A DNA stretch of 64,000 nt from Plantago ovata. Lineage: Eukaryota; Streptophyta; Magnoliopsida; Lamiales; Plantaginaceae. Within the stretch, counting starts at the first letter, position 1, and the number at the start of each line of letters is the position of its first letter. Positions 11,094-22,982 of the stretch are shown piece by piece. The stretch spans positions 96,005,050-96,069,049 of the forward strand of contig CM051456.1 in the NCBI GenBank assembly GCA_028274465.1, given 5' to 3'. A program made the position numbers and the translations under genes. The notes under the pieces are model-generated. The model was not told where the DNA came from. It did no database searches and worked only from the letters and a program-made list of their open reading frames with translations.

Positions 11094-12821
11094 TGATAGG
11101 AAACTTGTAATTTTGATGAGCAATTAACCATGCTAAATTAAGGAAAGTCCAGTAACTAGTACTCTTAAGGTCCATAGGAATTTAGAATTTTAAGGACATT
11201 GTAAAAGAGGAACGTTTGCTGAAGACTTAGTTTAGGTGCTAGATAGGTTGGTTTTTACCGCTTATGATGTATTTTATTTTCTGAAAAGAAAATAACTTAT
11301 TGAAGCTTTAGCTTATGATGTATCTTATTTTCTGAAAAGAAAATAACTTATTGAAGCTTTAGCTTATGATGTATCTTATTTTCTGAAAAGAAAATAACCT
11401 ATTGAAGCATTTGCTGACGATGTACTTTGTTTTTACAAACAAACTATTGAAGCATTTAGAAACCGCTCAGAATCTTGAAGATTATTGAAGATCTGAAGGC
11501 TTGAAGAATTCAAAGATCAGAAGACTTAAAGAATTCGAAGATCTGAAAACAAGAAGATTTCTGAATACTGGTATCTACAAAGGCACGTGTTGCTCAGAAA
11601 GTGGAAACTTCAGCAACAGCATTGCATAAGTGAAAATCTGAAAGACAGAGTAGGTTGTGCTTGCTGAAACTGAGACTGACCACTTGCTGATGGAACATAT
11701 GTGACCTCTTGCTGAAAGTACTTGTATTTGCGCTCCAATGTTACTGTTTGAATTCTATTCAAATATGCATTTAATGCAAAGCATGCACGCGAAGGACATG
11801 AAGACTAGAAGACAAACAAGGACGTTGCTGAAAGTACAAAAGCAAGATAGTGACATCTTAAGGATCAAAAGTCTTGGAATTTAAAATTCAAACGGCTCCT
11901 TATTTTCACTATAAATAGAGGTCATCCGGCGAAGAGTTGAAGTGTGTCAACAACGTGATCAAACTCTCACTTGTGCTTAAACTCACATACCTTCAAACTC
12001 TCTATACTGCCATTGATCCGTTCCAAGACTTAAAGCTTGAAAAAGCTACTTGTGAAGAAGTAGAACAAACTCGGCTAAGAAATTAGTTAAGTGTTCTTTC
12101 TTTCGAACAAGAACAAGTCTTGACACCAGAAACAATCAAACTTGTTTACTGCAAAGTATTCAAAGTTGTGTTTCTTAGATTACTTGTTGTAACTGAATAA
12201 GTTATAATTAAGTTATCTCACCCCAAAACTCTCTAACTGAAAATACACCCTTTCAGGCGTGATATTCAGGGGGAACTTAATCGAGCATAGTTTTGCTGAT
12301 TAAAAGTACCAAGTTTGGTGGAGAACAAGGTTGCGTTCTCTAGATTAGGTTGGAGACGAAGCAAGTGTGCTTTGGTTTCTGTTTGAATCGCTCTAGATAG
12401 GAGATTGTAAGGAACCTCAATCATATCTTAGTGGATTCAGTCCTAGAAAGGACAAAGTGGATTAGTTGAGAGATTACGCCACTCTCAGATACCACTATAA
12501 AAGTGTTTGTGTGATTTACTTACTGTACTTAGTTTTCAGCAAATCATATCTGTCTGTACACAGTCACTCACATCACTTGTTGAAACCTTTACTTACTGAA
12601 AGAGCACTTATTGTATCAAAGACTTCTGCTCTCTGATTTTAAGTATCAGCAAACCTAGCTACTGAAAAGTAACTTACGCTTGCTGAGAAAGTTAAGTATC
12701 AACAAACTCATTACTGAAAAGTAATAAGCACTTGCTGAGAATGTTTTAAACGACGAAAGTTTGAAAAGACTATTCACCCCCCCCCCCTCTAGTCTTTTCT
12801 TGTTGTTTAAAGGGACCAACA
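11094..12821 (+). repeat. 5' LTR of the Sirevirus-like element
   Basis: Starts TGATAGGAAACTTG and ends GACCAACA, matching 28479-30157 almost throughout. Contains a TATA box (CACTATAAATAGAGG near 11909), AAGCTT-rich repeats of about 51 bp present three times (two in the 3' LTR) and a C-run near 12777-12788. Confidence 0.95.
11908..11923 (+). promoter_or_regulatory. LTR promoter TATA box
   Basis: ACTATAAATAG lies within the 5' LTR and is repeated at the matching place in the 3' LTR near 29239. It marks the likely start of genomic transcription of the element. Confidence 0.7.
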
Positions 12822-12823
12822 AG

Positions 12824-12838
12824 TGGTATCAGAGCTGG
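12824..12838 (+). other. Primer-binding site (Met-tRNA type)
   Basis: TGGTATCAGAGC follows the 5' LTR end after two bases. This is the standard plant copia primer site, complementary to initiator methionine tRNA. Confidence 0.9.
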
Positions 12839-12933
12839 AGGTTCTTTAACCTTCAGCACTGAACCTAGATCCCCTTAGGTTCTTTCCGTAAATCACTCTC
12901 ACTTGATCAGTTTGGTAGTGCTTTGCTGACAGG

Positions 12934-14709
12934 ATGTCTTTAGGAGATGCTCCCTTGCTGAAGCTGGAAAATTACGAGAAATGGCGAAACAACATGATGC
13001 TACATCTTGAGGCCATTAGTGATGAGATGGTCACCGTCATTAATGATGGACCTATCAAGATCACTAAGGTTGAAAGGAGTTTCCCTCACAAGACCACTGA
13101 AGCTGGAAAGGAAACTATCCTAGGCGAACCATCAGATACGGTTGTGCCAAAACCAAGAGAGGAATGGACTTCTGACGAAGCTAAGATATCCCGTCTTGAT
13201 GGCCAAGAAAGAAATATCATCATTCGAGCAACTCCGGATACCATACAGTGCAAACTGTGGGGTGCTAAGACTGCAAAGGAAGCTTGGAAAATGGTTCAAG
13301 ATCTTTGTGCTGGATCTGCCAAAACCAAGGAAAACAAACTTGAAGTACTTAAATTAAAGTTTCAACACTTTAAGCAAGGTACAAACGAGTCACTGGAAGA
13401 CTTGGATTTCAGATTCACAACTCTTGTTAGTGAAATGGCAGCCTTGGGTGTTGGAAACCTTTACTCAGATTCTGAGAAAGTGAAAACTATCATCAGAAGT
13501 CTGAATCAAGAATGGATCCACACTCAGAATTTCTATTACAATCAAGGAATGCCTGACATTACACCAACAGAGTTGTTCTCTCATCTTGCTACTGTCAACT
13601 ATGAGACAAAGCAAAGAGAAAATGTATTTGCTGAAAAATCGCAAAACATTGCTCTTGCTGCAAAGCCATCATCTTCTGAAAAGAATAATGAAAAAGAACC
13701 TACTGATGAAAACTCTTTGGTTGTCAAAAACATGAAGAAATTCATCAGCAAGGAACTTGAAAGGCGAAAAGCAAAAGAGAAGCTGAAAAAGCATCTTGCT
13801 AACAACTACCATAAGTACAAGAATGAGACTAGCTCGCTGAAGAAGCAAGCTCAGCAAGCTACTTCATCAGAAGAACCAACAGTTGGAAATGATCTATGTT
13901 TTTACTGCAAAAAGCCTGGACACTTCAAAGCTAATTGCCCTTTGCTGAAAGGCAAATCTGCTGAAAAGAAGAAGAAGTTCAAAAGAGCTTTTATTGCTGA
14001 AGAAAAGAAGAAGCTTCAAGCAAAAATTGATGCATTGTGTATTGATACTAGCTCCGAAGACAGTGAGGATGAAAGTTCAGACACCGACGATGAAGAAGCC
14101 ACTCTAGACGTAGAGATTGGCAAAGAAGTTTGTGGAATAGCTATGGAAGCTTATCCAGATGTGTCAAACTACGAATTCTGCCTCATGGCCGGTCAGGTAA
14201 ACAACCCTACCTCTGACTCAGACTCAGAAAGTGAAGACGAGATTGACCTTGACAAGATTCAAGGAGAAATCGAAAGATTTGAGAAAACTCTGAGCAGACA
14301 GCAAGAGAAACTACAAATTGCTGAAACTCTGACCAAGCAGACTACTGAAAAGTACGTCTTGCTGAAGGAAGAGACAGAAGAAAAGGATGCTGAAATAAGG
14401 CGTCTTAAGAAGTTGATTGCTGAAGCTACAGAGAAGAATTCTCAAATGGCATTAGAATTGGAAGAATATCAGTCCCCAATTCTAAAGTTACTTGCTGAAA
14501 TCCAAGAGATGAAAAAGATGAAAATCAATTTCAAATCTTATGTGGACGCAAGTAATACGCTGACTGAACTAAACTCTTATTTGAGAGATCCATCTCATAA
14601 AGAAGGTTTAGGCGCAATGTATGAAGGTGATGAAGTAGAAATCTTGAGTAAAGATAAATCACCTATCTCCTTTGTACGTGCTACTGATAGCGGTCTACCA
14701 GAAATCTAA
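12934..14709 (+). CDS. Gag-like protein of the Sirevirus-like element
   Basis: Begins MSLGDAPLLKLENYEKW, in a favourable position after the primer site. It contains the UBN2-type copia gag core (residues about 80-240), a CCHC zinc knuckle CFYCKKPGHFKANCP near residue 325, acidic Ser/Glu/Asp tracts and a C-terminal coiled coil (residues about 440-530). About 590 residues is long for copia gag but usual for Sireviruses. Gag forms the particle that packages the element RNA. Downstream, Lys-rich low-complexity sequence (14847-15353) leads into pol. Confidence 0.85.
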   Translation: MSLGDAPLLKLENYEKWRNNMMLHLEAISDEMVTVINDGPIKITKVERSFPHKTTEAGKETILGEPSDTVVPKPREEWTSDEAKISRLDGQERNIIIRATPDTIQCKLWGAKTAKEAWKMVQDLCAGSAKTKENKLEVLKLKFQHFKQGTNESLEDLDFRFTTLVSEMAALGVGNLYSDSEKVKTIIRSLNQEWIHTQNFYYNQGMPDITPTELFSHLATVNYETKQRENVFAEKSQNIALAAKPSSSEKNNEKEPTDENSLVVKNMKKFISKELERRKAKEKLKKHLANNYHKYKNETSSLKKQAQQATSSEEPTVGNDLCFYCKKPGHFKANCPLLKGKSAEKKKKFKRAFIAEEKKKLQAKIDALCIDTSSEDSEDESSDTDDEEATLDVEIGKEVCGIAMEAYPDVSNYEFCLMAGQVNNPTSDSDSESEDEIDLDKIQGEIERFEKTLSRQQEKLQIAETLTKQTTEKYVLLKEETEEKDAEIRRLKKLIAEATEKNSQMALELEEYQSPILKLLAEIQEMKKMKINFKSYVDASNTLTELNSYLRDPSHKEGLGAMYEGDEVEILSKDKSPISFVRATDSGLPEI

Positions 14710-17700
14710 CAGTTTGGTCAATCTAAGGTTGCTGAAACATGCAATCAAGTACCTATGACCATAAAGCCCGTTGTTGCTACTCAAAGTAACAAGACTTTAA
14801 AAGGAAAACAGGTTGCTGAGAAGCAAACTGGAAAGAAAAGGATGTTGTGAAGCATCCCGCCAAACAAGTTGCTGAAAAGCAAGCTGTTAAGACTAAAGGC
14901 AAGATTACTAAAGGTAATCAGAAGTCCTTTGCTGACAAACCTGAATCAAGTAAGGTTGCTGACGCAAAAGCTCAACATTCTCCGAAAAGTGGACTCGGTT
15001 TCAAAACCAAGCAAAGTCAACTCTTTCATGAGTATAAGCAAAGTCAGCAAAGATACTTCAAAGAGATGAAGAAAATCAAGCCTAAGAGTTCTGAAAAGAC
15101 TCTTAATGCTAGGGATAGAAGGAACCTTGCTAGAAAAGAACTTACTGAAAAGTATGTTCAGCAAAAAGGTCAACTGAGCAAGACACCACATCAGAAAGTG
15201 GATTTGACCAGCACGAGTCAAAAGTCTTTCAGCTCAAAACCTCCTAGTTCCTCAGCAAGTAGAAAACAAGTCAAAGTTGAAAAACTTAAGACTTGGGTTT
15301 CCACTGCACGCATTCTTGAACATGTTAATGGACATCCATTATTGGATAATTAACTTGTTTGCTCTTGATTGTGCAGACTTCAGCCACGGAGACAAACGAT
15401 GCAATCTGGCACTTTGATAGTGGTTGTGGAAAGCACATGACGGGCAACAAGAATAACCTTATAAACTATAGACGGTGGTCTAAAGGTCCAACAATAAGGT
15501 TTGTTGGTGGAGGCTCCGGTTCTACAAAAGGCTATGGTGACGTGAAGTTAGGATGCATAACCATTACTGGAGTTCTTTATGTCAAAATCTTAAGTTTAAC
15601 CTTTTCAGCATGAGTCAGTTTGCTGACAAAGGATACTTCATCAAAATCAAAAGTGATGAATGTAAACTTATAGATTTCGAGACTAAAAAGGTAATAATGA
15701 TTGCAAGAAGATCAGGAGGCTTGTACACCGTTGATTGGTCTTCAGCAATTGTTGAAAAATGCCTTGTCTCAGATCATGATTGCCTTGCTGAAAAAGCATG
15801 GTTATGGCATAAACGAACAAGTCATCTAAACTTCAAGACGCTGAATAAGCTGTCTAAAAAGGCACTTGTAGTTGGATTACCTAGGGTTACTTTTAAGAAG
15901 GATGGTGTTTGCAATGCATGTCAGCAAGGAAAGCAAACCAAATCTTCTTTCAAGAACAAGGCAGTACCGTCAACTACAAAACCTTTACAACTCTTGCACA
16001 TGGACTTGTTTGAATCTTCTTCAACAAGCTATGCTGGTAAGAAGTATGGTCTAGTCGTGGTAGATGACTATTCAAGATTCACGTGGGTAGTATTCATCAA
16101 GCACAAATCTGAAACCAAGACTGAAATACCTAACTTGCTGAATAAGCTTGAAGTCATGAAAAATGACAAGGTAAAAGTCATAAGGACAGACCATGGTACT
16201 TAGTTTGTAAACCAGTACATAACTGAATATTGTACCTCAAAAGGTATACAACATCAGTTATCCTCAGTAAGAACACCACAGCAAAACGGTGTTGCTGAAC
16301 GGAAGAATCGTACCCTGAAAGAAGCCGCAAGAACAATGCTTGCTGACACTGAAATAAGTGAGGCTTATTGGGTTGAAGCGATTAATACCGCCTGTTATAC
16401 TCAAAACAGATGTTGTTACTAAGGAATACAACAAAACTCCTTACGAATTGTTTGTTGGAAGACCTCCTAACATCACTCATCTAAGAGTATTTGGTTGCAA
16501 GTGTTTCGTTCTTAACAATGGTAGAGAATACCTAAGAACATTTCAACCAAAGGCAGACGAAGCGATATTTCTCGGCTATTCCTTGCATAGTAAATCTTAT
16601 AGAGTTTACAACAAAAATGCACAAAAGATTGAAGAATCAGTGCATGTTGTATTCTACGAAAAGTCACAAGGAGTGCCTGCTGAAGAAGAAATATCAGAAT
16701 GTATGAAAAAGCTAATCATACATGAGCAAAGAATTGAATCTGATGCTAGGCAAATCAAGTCAATTGAACTAAATGATGATTCTGACAATGACTCTCCTCC
16801 CCCTAGTCATGACAAGTTAAATATAGTTCACGACAAAGAATTTCCAGCAAAAGACGCGGTTGCTCCGGAAGTTGCTAAAATTACGCAATCTCCAGTGCCT
16901 GCTGATGAACTACCTCAATCGAGCAATGCTGAACAAGCAGTTGCTGATGAACAAATCTCAGTAGAGACACAAATTCCCAGTAGTACTGAACAAGTACATA
17001 CTGAAGAGTCACATGCTGATGAGCAAACATATCCTGATCCAACAAACAGAAAACCTGTTAATAAATGGATTAGAGATCATCCCTCTACGGATATGATTGG
17101 CGATATTAATAAACGCCAAGTGACTAGATCCAAAGCTATTCATGGACTTGCTGAAGAAGCAATTGTCATAGAAGTAGAATCATTGTTCTCTTGCTTTGTT
17201 TCAGAAATTGAACCTAAAACCATAGAAGAAGCTTTAAAGCATTCTGAATGGATAAAGGCAATGCAAGAAGAACTGGATCAATTTGAAAGAAACAAAGTCT
17301 GGAAACTTGTGCCACTTGCTGAAGACAAGAAAGCTATTGGTACAAAGTGGGTGTTCAGAAACAAGCTGAGCGAGTCTGGTGAAGTAACAAGAAACAAAGC
17401 ACGTTTAGTTGCTCAAGGTTACTGTCAGACTGAAGGATTGGACTATGATGAGTCTTATGCACCAGTTGCAAGATTGGATGCAATTAGGCTTTTCTTGGCC
17501 TTTGCTGCTCACAATGACTTCATTGTTTACCAAATGGATGTTAAAAGTGCATTCTTAAATGGTGAACTTGCTGAAGAAGTCTACCTAGAACAACCCCCTG
17601 GCTTTGAACTTCCCTCAGAAATCAAGATGGTATACAAGCTTCAGAAAGCTGTATATGGTCTAAAGCAAGCACCAAGAGCATGGTATGATACCTTGGCTAA

Positions 17701-18720
17701 GTTCTTGCTGGAAAATGGTTTCAAGAAAGGTGAAGTTGACAAAACCTTATTTACCATGAACCATGATGGTAAAATATCTTAGTTCAAATTTATGTGGATG
17801 ACATAATTTTTGGATCTAAGGACAAGCAACTTTGTGATGATTTTGCCAAACTCATGACAAATAAGTTTGAAATGAGTATGATGGGAAAATTGAATTATTT
17901 CCTAGGTTGCAAGTCAAGCAACTCAAAGATGGAATATTCATAAATCAAGCAAAGTATGCGAAAGAAATGCTCATAAAGTTTAGGATCAAAGAGGATGAGA
18001 AACCTGAAAAGATCCCTATGAGTGTTGGTACCAAATTGGGCTATACTAAAGAGGATAAAAGTGTTGAAGAACACAAGTATAGGAAGCTCATTGGTTCCTT
18101 GTTGTATCTAACAGCAAGTAGACCTGACATTCAGTATGTGTTTGTGTGTGTGCAAGATTCCAATCTGATCCAAGAGAATCACACTACAAAAGGCAATAAG
18201 ATACTGAAATATGTTAAAGGTACAGTCAATGTTGGATTATGGTATCCTAAAGATTCTGGACTTGAATTGGTTGGTATTCTGATGCTGATCATGGAGGATC
18301 AACTCTTGATAGAAAAAGTACCTCTGGAACTTGTCAGTTTTTGGGTACTAGATTATATCATGGTTCAGCAAGAAGCAAACCTGTGTTGCCAATTCATCTA
18401 CGAATCTGAATACATTGCAGCTGGTTGTTGCACAGCTCAAATCCTATGGATTCAGCAACAATTAAGAGATTATGGTATTTCTGCAAAGAAAACACCAATC
18501 TTTGTGATAATACAAGTGCTATTGCAATCACGCAAAATCCTAAGTTTCACTCTAGGACTAAGCACATTGATATAAGACATCATTTCATTAGAGATCATGT
18601 GGAAAAAGGAGATATTGAGGTTGTGAAAGTAGGTACTGAAGATCAGCTTGCTGACATCTTTACAAGCCCCTACCAGATAATAGGTTCGCATGCTAAGGTA
18701 TAACCTTGGATTGATTGAAC
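14710..18720 (+). CDS. Pol region, first copy: protease, integrase, RT, RNase H
   Basis: In copia order: an aspartic protease with [13 protein letters not shown] (near 15400), GAG-pre-integrase and integrase zinc finger with CNACQQGK (near 15910), integrase core with [16 protein letters not shown] and [10 protein letters not shown], the [15 protein letters not shown] motif (near 16290), RVT_2 reverse transcriptase ([37 protein letters not shown]) and RNase H with the C-terminal [11 protein letters not shown] block. The region looks broken, with a handful of breaks. It is repeated after the N gap. Confidence 0.85.
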
Positions 18721-18976
18721 TACCTCAATAAAGGATACACTTGGCAGATGCTGAAACAGGTATTCAGCAAGCCAAAGTATTCTTGTTTAAAAGACTCATT
18801 CACTGATTTTCTAAGAAATGATAGGTCACTACATGTTTGCTAAAACAGGCATTCCAAGTAATTCCTTCAAAACAGGTATTTGTTAGGAAACTTGATAACT
18901 GCTGGACAGCACTCAGTAAACAGAAAGCGGCTAAGATTGCCTGAAACAGGTATTCAGACAATCACAGATACTGAAC

Positions 18977-19076
18977 NNNNNNNNNNNNNNNNNNNNNNNN
19001 NNNNNNNNNNNNNNNNNNNNNNNNNNNNNNNNNNNNNNNNNNNNNNNNNNNNNNNNNNNNNNNNNNNNNNNNNNNN
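18977..19076. other. Assembly gap (100 Ns)
   Basis: Exactly 100 undetermined bases, the conventional length for a gap of unknown size. Sequence on the right of the gap restarts at a point equivalent to about 15717 on the left, so the gap separates two copies of the same pol segment. Confidence 1.
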
Positions 19077-22000
19077 TTACACCGTTGATTGGTCTTCCGC
19101 ATGTTGAAAAATGCCTTGTCTCAGATCATGATTGCCTTGCTGAAAAAGCATGGTTATGGCTATAAACGAACAAGTCCTAAATTCAAGACAGCATGAAATA
19201 CGCTATGTGTCTAAAAATGGCACTGTAGTTGGATTACCTAGGGTTACTTTTAAGAAGATGGTGTTGCAATGCATGTCAGCAAGGAAAGCAAACCAAATCT
19301 TCTTTCAAGAACAAGGCAGTACCGTCAACTACAAAACCTTTACAACTCTTACACATGGACTTGTTTGAATCTTCTTCAACAAGCTATGCTGGTAAGTAGG
19401 TCTAGTCGTCGTTGGTAGATGACTATTCAAGATTCACTTGGGTAGTATTCATCAAGCACAATCTGAAACCAAGACTGAAATACCTAACTTGCTGAATAAG
19501 CTTGAAGTCATGAAAAATGACAAGTAAAGTCATAAGGACAGACCATGGTACTGAGTTTGTAAACCAGTACATAACTGAATATGTACCTCAAAGGATACAA
19601 CATCAGTTATCCTCAGTAAGAAACCACAGCAAAACGGTGTTGCTGAACGGAAGAATCGTACCCTGAAAGAAGCCGCAAGAACAATGCTGCTGACACTGAA
19701 ATAAGTGAGGCTTACTGGGTTGAAGCGATTAATACCGCCTGTTATACTCAAATAGATGTTTGATTACTAAGGAATACAACAAAACTCCTTATGAATTGTT
19801 GTTGGAAGACCTCCTAACATCACTCATAAGAGTATTTGGTTGCAAGTGTTTCGTTCTTAACAATGGTAGAGAATACCTAAGAACATTTCAACCAAGGCAG
19901 ACGAAGCGATATTTCTTGGCTACTCCTTGCATAGTAAAGCTTATAGAGTTTACAACAAAAAGGCACAAAAGATTGAAGAATCTGTGCATGTTGTATTCTA
20001 CGAAAAGTCACAAGGTGTGCCTGCTGAAGAAGAAATATCAGAATGTATGAAAAAGCTAATCATACATGAGCAAAGAACTGAATCTGATGCTAGGCAAATC
20101 AAGTCAATTGAACTAAATGATGATTCTGACAATGACTCTCCTCCCCTAGTCATGACAAGATAAATATAGTTCACGACAAAGAATTTCCAGCAAAAGACGC
20201 GGTTGCTCCGGAAGTTGCTGAAATTACGCAATCTCCAGTGCCTGCTGATGAACTACCTCAATCGAGCAATGCTGAACAAGCAGTTGCTGATGAACAAATC
20301 TCAGCAGAGACACAAATTCCCAGTAGTACTGAACAAGTACATACTGAAGAGTCACATGCTGATGAGCAAACATATCCTGATCCAACAAACAGAAAACCTG
20401 TTAATAAATGGATTAGAGATCATCCCTCTACGGATATGATTGGCGATATTAAAACGCCAAGTGACTAGATCCAAAGCTACTCAGGACTTGCTGTGAAGAA
20501 GCAATGTCGTAGAAGTAGAATCATTGTCTCTTGCTTTGTTTCAGAAATTGAACCTAAAACCATAGAAGAAGCTTTAAAGCATTCTGAATGGATAAAGGCA
20601 ATGCAAGAAGAACTGGATCAATTTGAAAGAAACAAAGTCTGGAAACTTGTGCCACTTGCTGAAGACAAGAAAGCTATTGGTACAAAGTGGGTGTTCAGAA
20701 ACAAGCTGAGCGAGTCTGGTGAAGTAACAAGAAATAAAGCACGTTTAGTTGCTCAAGGTTACTGTCAGACTGAAGGATTGGACTATGATGAGTCTTATGC
20801 ACCGGTTGCAAGATTGGATGCAATTAGACTTTTCTTGGCCTTTGCTGCTCACAATGACTTCATCGTTTACCAAATGGATGTTAAAAGTGCATTCTTCAAT
20901 GGTGAACTTGCTGAAGAAGTCTACCTAGAACAACCCCCTGGCTTTGAACTTCCCTCAGAAATCAAGATGGTATACAAGCTTCAGAAAGCTGTATATGGTA
21001 TAAAGCAAGCACCAAGAGCATGGTATGACACCTTGGCTAAGTTCTTGCTGGAAAATGGTTTCAAGAAAGGTGAAGTTGACAAAACCTTATTTACCATGAA
21101 CCATGATGGTAAAATACTCTTAGTTCAAATTTATGTGGATGACATAATTTTTGGATCTAAGGACAAGCAACTTTGTGATGATTTTGCCAAACTCATGACA
21201 AATAAGTTTGAAATGAGTATGATGGGAAAATTGAATTATTTCCTAGGATTGCAAGTCAAGCAACTCAAAGATGGAATATTCATAAATCAAGCAAAGTATG
21301 CGAAGGAAATGCTCATAAAGTTTAGGATCAAAGAGGATGAGAACCTGAAAAGATCCCTATGAGTGTTGGTACCAAATTGGGCTATACTAAGGAAGATAAA
21401 AGTGTTGAAGAACACAAGTATAGGAAGCTCATTGGTTCCTTGTTGTATCTAACAGCAAGTAGACCTGACATTCAGTATGTTGTTTGTGTGTGTGCAAGAT
21501 TCCAATCTGATCCAAGAGAATCACACTACAAAAAGGCAATCAAGATACTGAAGTATGTTAAAGGTTTCAATGTTGGATTATGGTATCCTAAAGATTCTGG
21601 ACTTGAATTGGTTGGTTATTCTGATGCTGATCATGGAGGATCAACTCTTGATAGAAAAAGTACCTCTGGAACTTGTCAGTTTTTGGGTACTAGATTAATA
21701 TCATGGTTCAGCAAGAAGCAAACCTGTGTTGCCAATTCATCTACAGAATCTAAATACATTGCATCTGGTTGTTGCACAGCTCAAATCCTATGGATTCAGC
21801 AACAATTAAGAGATTATGGTATTTCTGCAAAGAAAACACGAATCTTTTGTGATAATACAAGTGCTATTGCAATCACGCAAAATCCTAAGTTTCACTCAAG
21901 GACTAAGCACATTGATATAAGACATCATTTCATTAGAGATCATGTGGAAAAAGGAGATATTGAGGTTGTGAAAGTAGGCACTGATGATCAGCTTGCTGAC

Positions 22001-22078
22001 ATCTTTACAAAGCCCCTACCAGATAATAGGTTCGCAATGCTAAGGTATAACCTTGGATTGATTGAACTACCTCAATAA
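19077..22078 (+). CDS. Pol region, second copy (integrase to RNase H)
   Basis: This repeats 15717-18730 with very high identity: integrase, reverse transcriptase (including [18 protein letters not shown]) and RNase H ending GLIELPQ. Differences are scattered and densest next to the gap, the pattern of unpolished long-read sequence rather than evolutionary divergence. It may be the same locus assembled twice, or a genuine internal duplication. Confidence 0.85.
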
Positions 22079-22096
22079 AGGATACACTTGGAAGAA

Positions 22097-22449
22097 TGCT
22101 GAAACAGGTATTCAGCAAGCCAAAGTATTCTTGTTTAAAAGACTCATTCACTGATTCTTCTAAGAAATGATAGGTCACTACATGTTTGCTAAACAGGCAT
22201 TCAGCAAGTAATTCCTTCAAAACGGGTATTTGTTAGGAAACTTGATAACTTGCTGAGACAGGCACTCAGTAACAGAAAGAGCTTAAGGATGCTGAAACAG
22301 GCATTCAGACAATCACAGATACTGAAACAGGTATTCAAGTATCAAGGGAATATTCTGAGACGGGAACTCAGAAAAGAACTAAGCTCATCTCTCAGATTCT
22401 ACCAAAGGATATCTCAAGTACAAAAGAATTTACTGATACGGGAAATCAG
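22097..22449 (+). repeat. Array of about eight short hairpins with a shared loop
   Basis: In the spacer between pol and the extra gene, inverted repeats recur with the loop ACRGGNA: CTGAA/TTCAG at 22099-22115, CAAA/TTTG at 22218-22232, CTGAG/CTCAG at 22253-22269, CTGAA/TTCAG at 22292-22308, CTGAG/CTCAG at 22355-22371 and CTGAT/ATCAG at 22433-22449. Two degenerate copies lie near 22187 and 22322. The closing base pair changes on both arms together (A-T, G-C, T-A), which points to a conserved RNA or DNA stem-loop. The same array begins at 18749 in the first copy before the gap. Multi-copy palindromes are reported in non-coding parts of Sireviruses. Confidence 0.75.
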
Positions 22450-22835
22450 AAATATCTTTTAAACTTAAGAAAATATGAGATATCTGAGTAAGGGAGAACT
22501 TTCAGCAAGTATCTAGGTTGTTAATTCAAACTCGCTGAAAAGATTATTGTCTATTTCAGCAAGCAATCTATTCCCTTAAAACTCGGTAAAATCAATTTGT
22601 GACGTTAATCGGGCACAGATAAACTCGTAATAATCATGACATGAAATTCAATCGTGGCCATTGATTAAAAGGAGTTACTAATCTAACGGTTAATAAAACA
22701 AAGAGAGAGAGTGCTCTGACGGTTTCAAGTTAGTGGGCCACTACGCATTTAATGCAAAGGCTCCACTAACGCCTGTGTTTCTCTGTTTTACCCTTGCTGA
22801 GAGCTCAAATCGATTGAGTTTCTCACACACCAGAG

Positions 22836-22846
22836 ACACTATATAA
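22836..22846 (+). promoter_or_regulatory. Internal TATA box before the extra gene
   Basis: ACTATATAAAG lies about 145 bp upstream of the ATG at 22983. About 90 bp before it is GCATTTAATGCAAAG (near 22747), which also occurs in the LTR U3 near 11770. The extra gene may therefore have its own promoter, built from LTR-like sequence. Confidence 0.5.
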
Positions 22847-22982
22847 AGAAGGAGTTAGAGAAATGACAAAATTCTTTAACTCACATTTCCTTTCTCTGCA
22901 AATTTTAGCCTGAATCTACTGTACCTCCGGTCAAAAAGCAAACTATCTCTTTTCATAAACATTTTATTTGCTCTATAAAGAA

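Noticed and set aside
11094-12821. A host gene inside the LTR
   Set aside because: The sequence is duplicated at 28479-30157 and flanked by a target duplication, so it is LTR.
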